Assembly: GCA_039934475.1 (NCBI GenBank)
Contig: JBDTMC010000156.1
Coordinates: 1-15,169 of the forward strand
From: JBDTMC01 sp039934475
GTDB taxonomy: Bacteria; Acidobacteriota; Terriglobia; Bryobacterales; Bryobacteraceae
DNA length: 15,169 nt
Direction: 5' to 3'
In this document: positions 14,607-15,169 of the stretch, one piece after another
How positions within the stretch are numbered: the first letter of the stretch is position 1
How the letters are laid out: each line of letters opens with the position of its first letter
Program-made: the position numbers and the translations under genes
Notes under the pieces: generated by a model
Database searches by the model: none
Told to the model about the DNA's origin: nothing
What the model saw: the letters and a program-made list of their open reading frames with translations, nothing else

Positions 14607-15055
14607 GCCTTGAAATGAGGATCTTGACGCCCATTCTCTGCTTCGCGGCCGCTATGGCGGGACTGCTCTGGCAGTACCCTTGGTCCGTCGAATACGGGAT
14701 GTTCCACTTCAGCAGCCTCGAAACCCTATGGGCCTATGCATTGACTGCTACGGTTATGACGTTGATCGCCTCCTGTGTGCGCGTGCTGGTCCGCAGAATC
14801 GTACCCGAGTCGCGCCGTTTGGCTTCCGTCACGTTAGGTGCCGTTGTCACGTTCGTTGGCCTTTTGCTCTTGGCGTTCACCTTTGGCCCTCTAGGAGCAA
14901 ATCTTCCGGGCACACGGGTTCGCGGCATCTTTTTCGCCGAGTGGTCATTTGTTCTGTTCATCCTGCTCTCGATTCCGTTTGCAGTCGTGGCGATGTTGCT
15001 CTTGAACCTACCCCGGCGACCAAGAGAACGAATGGAAGCCAATCCCAGTGCTTGA
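14603..15055 (+). CDS. Four-helix membrane protein, candidate immunity protein for the RHS toxin
   Basis: A 150-residue protein starting at ATG 14603, which overlaps the RHS stop (ATGA, 14603-14606), so translation is coupled to the toxin tip. Hydrophobic segments lie near 6-24, 42-64, 73-95 and 112-136, with Arg-rich loops (VRRIVPESRR) and a basic tail (PRRPRERM), predicting an inner-membrane protein with little soluble mass. I recognise no family. Position directly after an RHS C-terminal domain is the standard place for an immunity gene, and membrane-bound immunity suits a toxin that attacks lipids or acts in the periplasm. A second ATG at 14615 is possible. The frame stays open upstream, but that part overlaps the RHS gene and looks non-coding. 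Confidence 0.72.
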   Translation: MSLEMRILTPILCFAAAMAGLLWQYPWSVEYGMFHFSSLETLWAYALTATVMTLIASCVRVLVRRIVPESRRLASVTLGAVVTFVGLLLLAFTFGPLGANLPGTRVRGIFFAEWSFVLFILLSIPFAVVAMLLLNLPRRPRERMEANPSA

Positions 15056-15056
15056 A

Positions 15057-15169
15057 GTGGAGTTCACCGGCAAAGAACGGGATGCCGAGACTGGCCTCGA
15101 TTACTTTGGCGCGAGGTACTTCTCGGGCGCGCAGGGGAGGTTTACGACACCCGATCCGATTCATTTCCA
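15057..15169 (+). CDS. Orphan RHS C-terminal module (partial, runs off the window)
   Basis: Two bases after the candidate immunity gene, a frame reads VEFTGKERDAETGLDYFG, then ARYFSGAQGRFTTPDPIHF, the last part of an RHS core, with none of the preceding core. The frame is open from 15006 but has no RHS similarity before about 15051; GTG 15048 or 15057 are the only nearby starts and neither has a clear ribosome site. It is therefore a displaced toxin tip and not a full gene. Such orphan modules normally continue into an alternative toxin domain with its own immunity gene, which would lie beyond 15169. Confidence 0.75.
   Translation, partial: MEFTGKERDAETGLDYFGARYFSGAQGRFTTPDPIHF
15060..15158 (+). 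repeat. RHS core-end repeat, copy 2
   Basis: 33 codons matching 13791-13889 at 28 of 33 residues by eye; many third positions differ, so the copies are not recent identical duplicates. They could serve as homology for recombination that swaps toxin tips. Confidence 0.85.

Noticed and set aside
12741..15169. CRISPR array or insertion sequence as explanation for the repeated stretch in this region.
   Set aside because: Only two copies, 1.27 kb apart, both in frame as the RHS core end; no transposase, terminal inverted repeats or spacers are visible.

Overview
The window is GC-rich, tightly packed bacterial DNA with no gene-free stretch over 300 bases. It most resembles an acidobacterium of the Solibacter/Bryobacter type. 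That is an inference from the RHS proteins, the N-terminal extension of the MscS channel, the bacterial TRAFs-binding-type protein and the small HTH gene, not from a marker gene; no rRNA or tRNA gene was recognised.

Layout. (1) 1-3316: the tail of what may be an amidohydrolase, an APC-family amino-acid permease, a kynureninase-like PLP enzyme on +, and a kynurenine-formamidase-like alpha/beta hydrolase on -, which overlaps the PLP gene tail to tail by 6 bases. The set looks like a small amino-acid (possibly tryptophan/kynurenine) catabolic group. (2) 3408-7975: a translationally coupled gene pair, the most interesting part. The first gene encodes a deoxyribosyltransferase/TIR-like (DrHyd-type) domain joined to a TPR region, the architecture of bacterial TRAFs-binding proteins related to the N-terminal region of animal ASK kinases. 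The second encodes a 1099-residue Fe-S RecB nuclease + DEDD-like exonuclease + SF1 (Dna2/Upf1-type) helicase. A sensor or nucleotide-acting protein coupled to a large DNA-processing machine suggests a defence or DNA-damage system. (3) 7990-9579: an MscS-type channel only 14 bases downstream. (4) 9619-10701 on -: a secreted protein with an HEIGEW motif, with a terminator that overlaps the end of the MscS gene and a short structured leader. (5) 10904-12028: a histidine phosphatase whose C-terminal half looks like a second, catalytically dead copy of the same fold. (6) 12086-12601 on -: a small HTH protein whose 3' end carries 10-bp-phased TGTCGA repeats. (7) 12741-15169: a polymorphic-toxin locus: a 5'-truncated RHS core with a lipase-like C-terminal tip, a coupled four-helix membrane protein (candidate immunity), and then the start of an orphan RHS tip that repeats the end of the RHS core and runs off the window.

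Product names rest on motifs read by eye. No homology search was possible, so assignments of pathway, defence role and toxin-immunity pairing are inferences.
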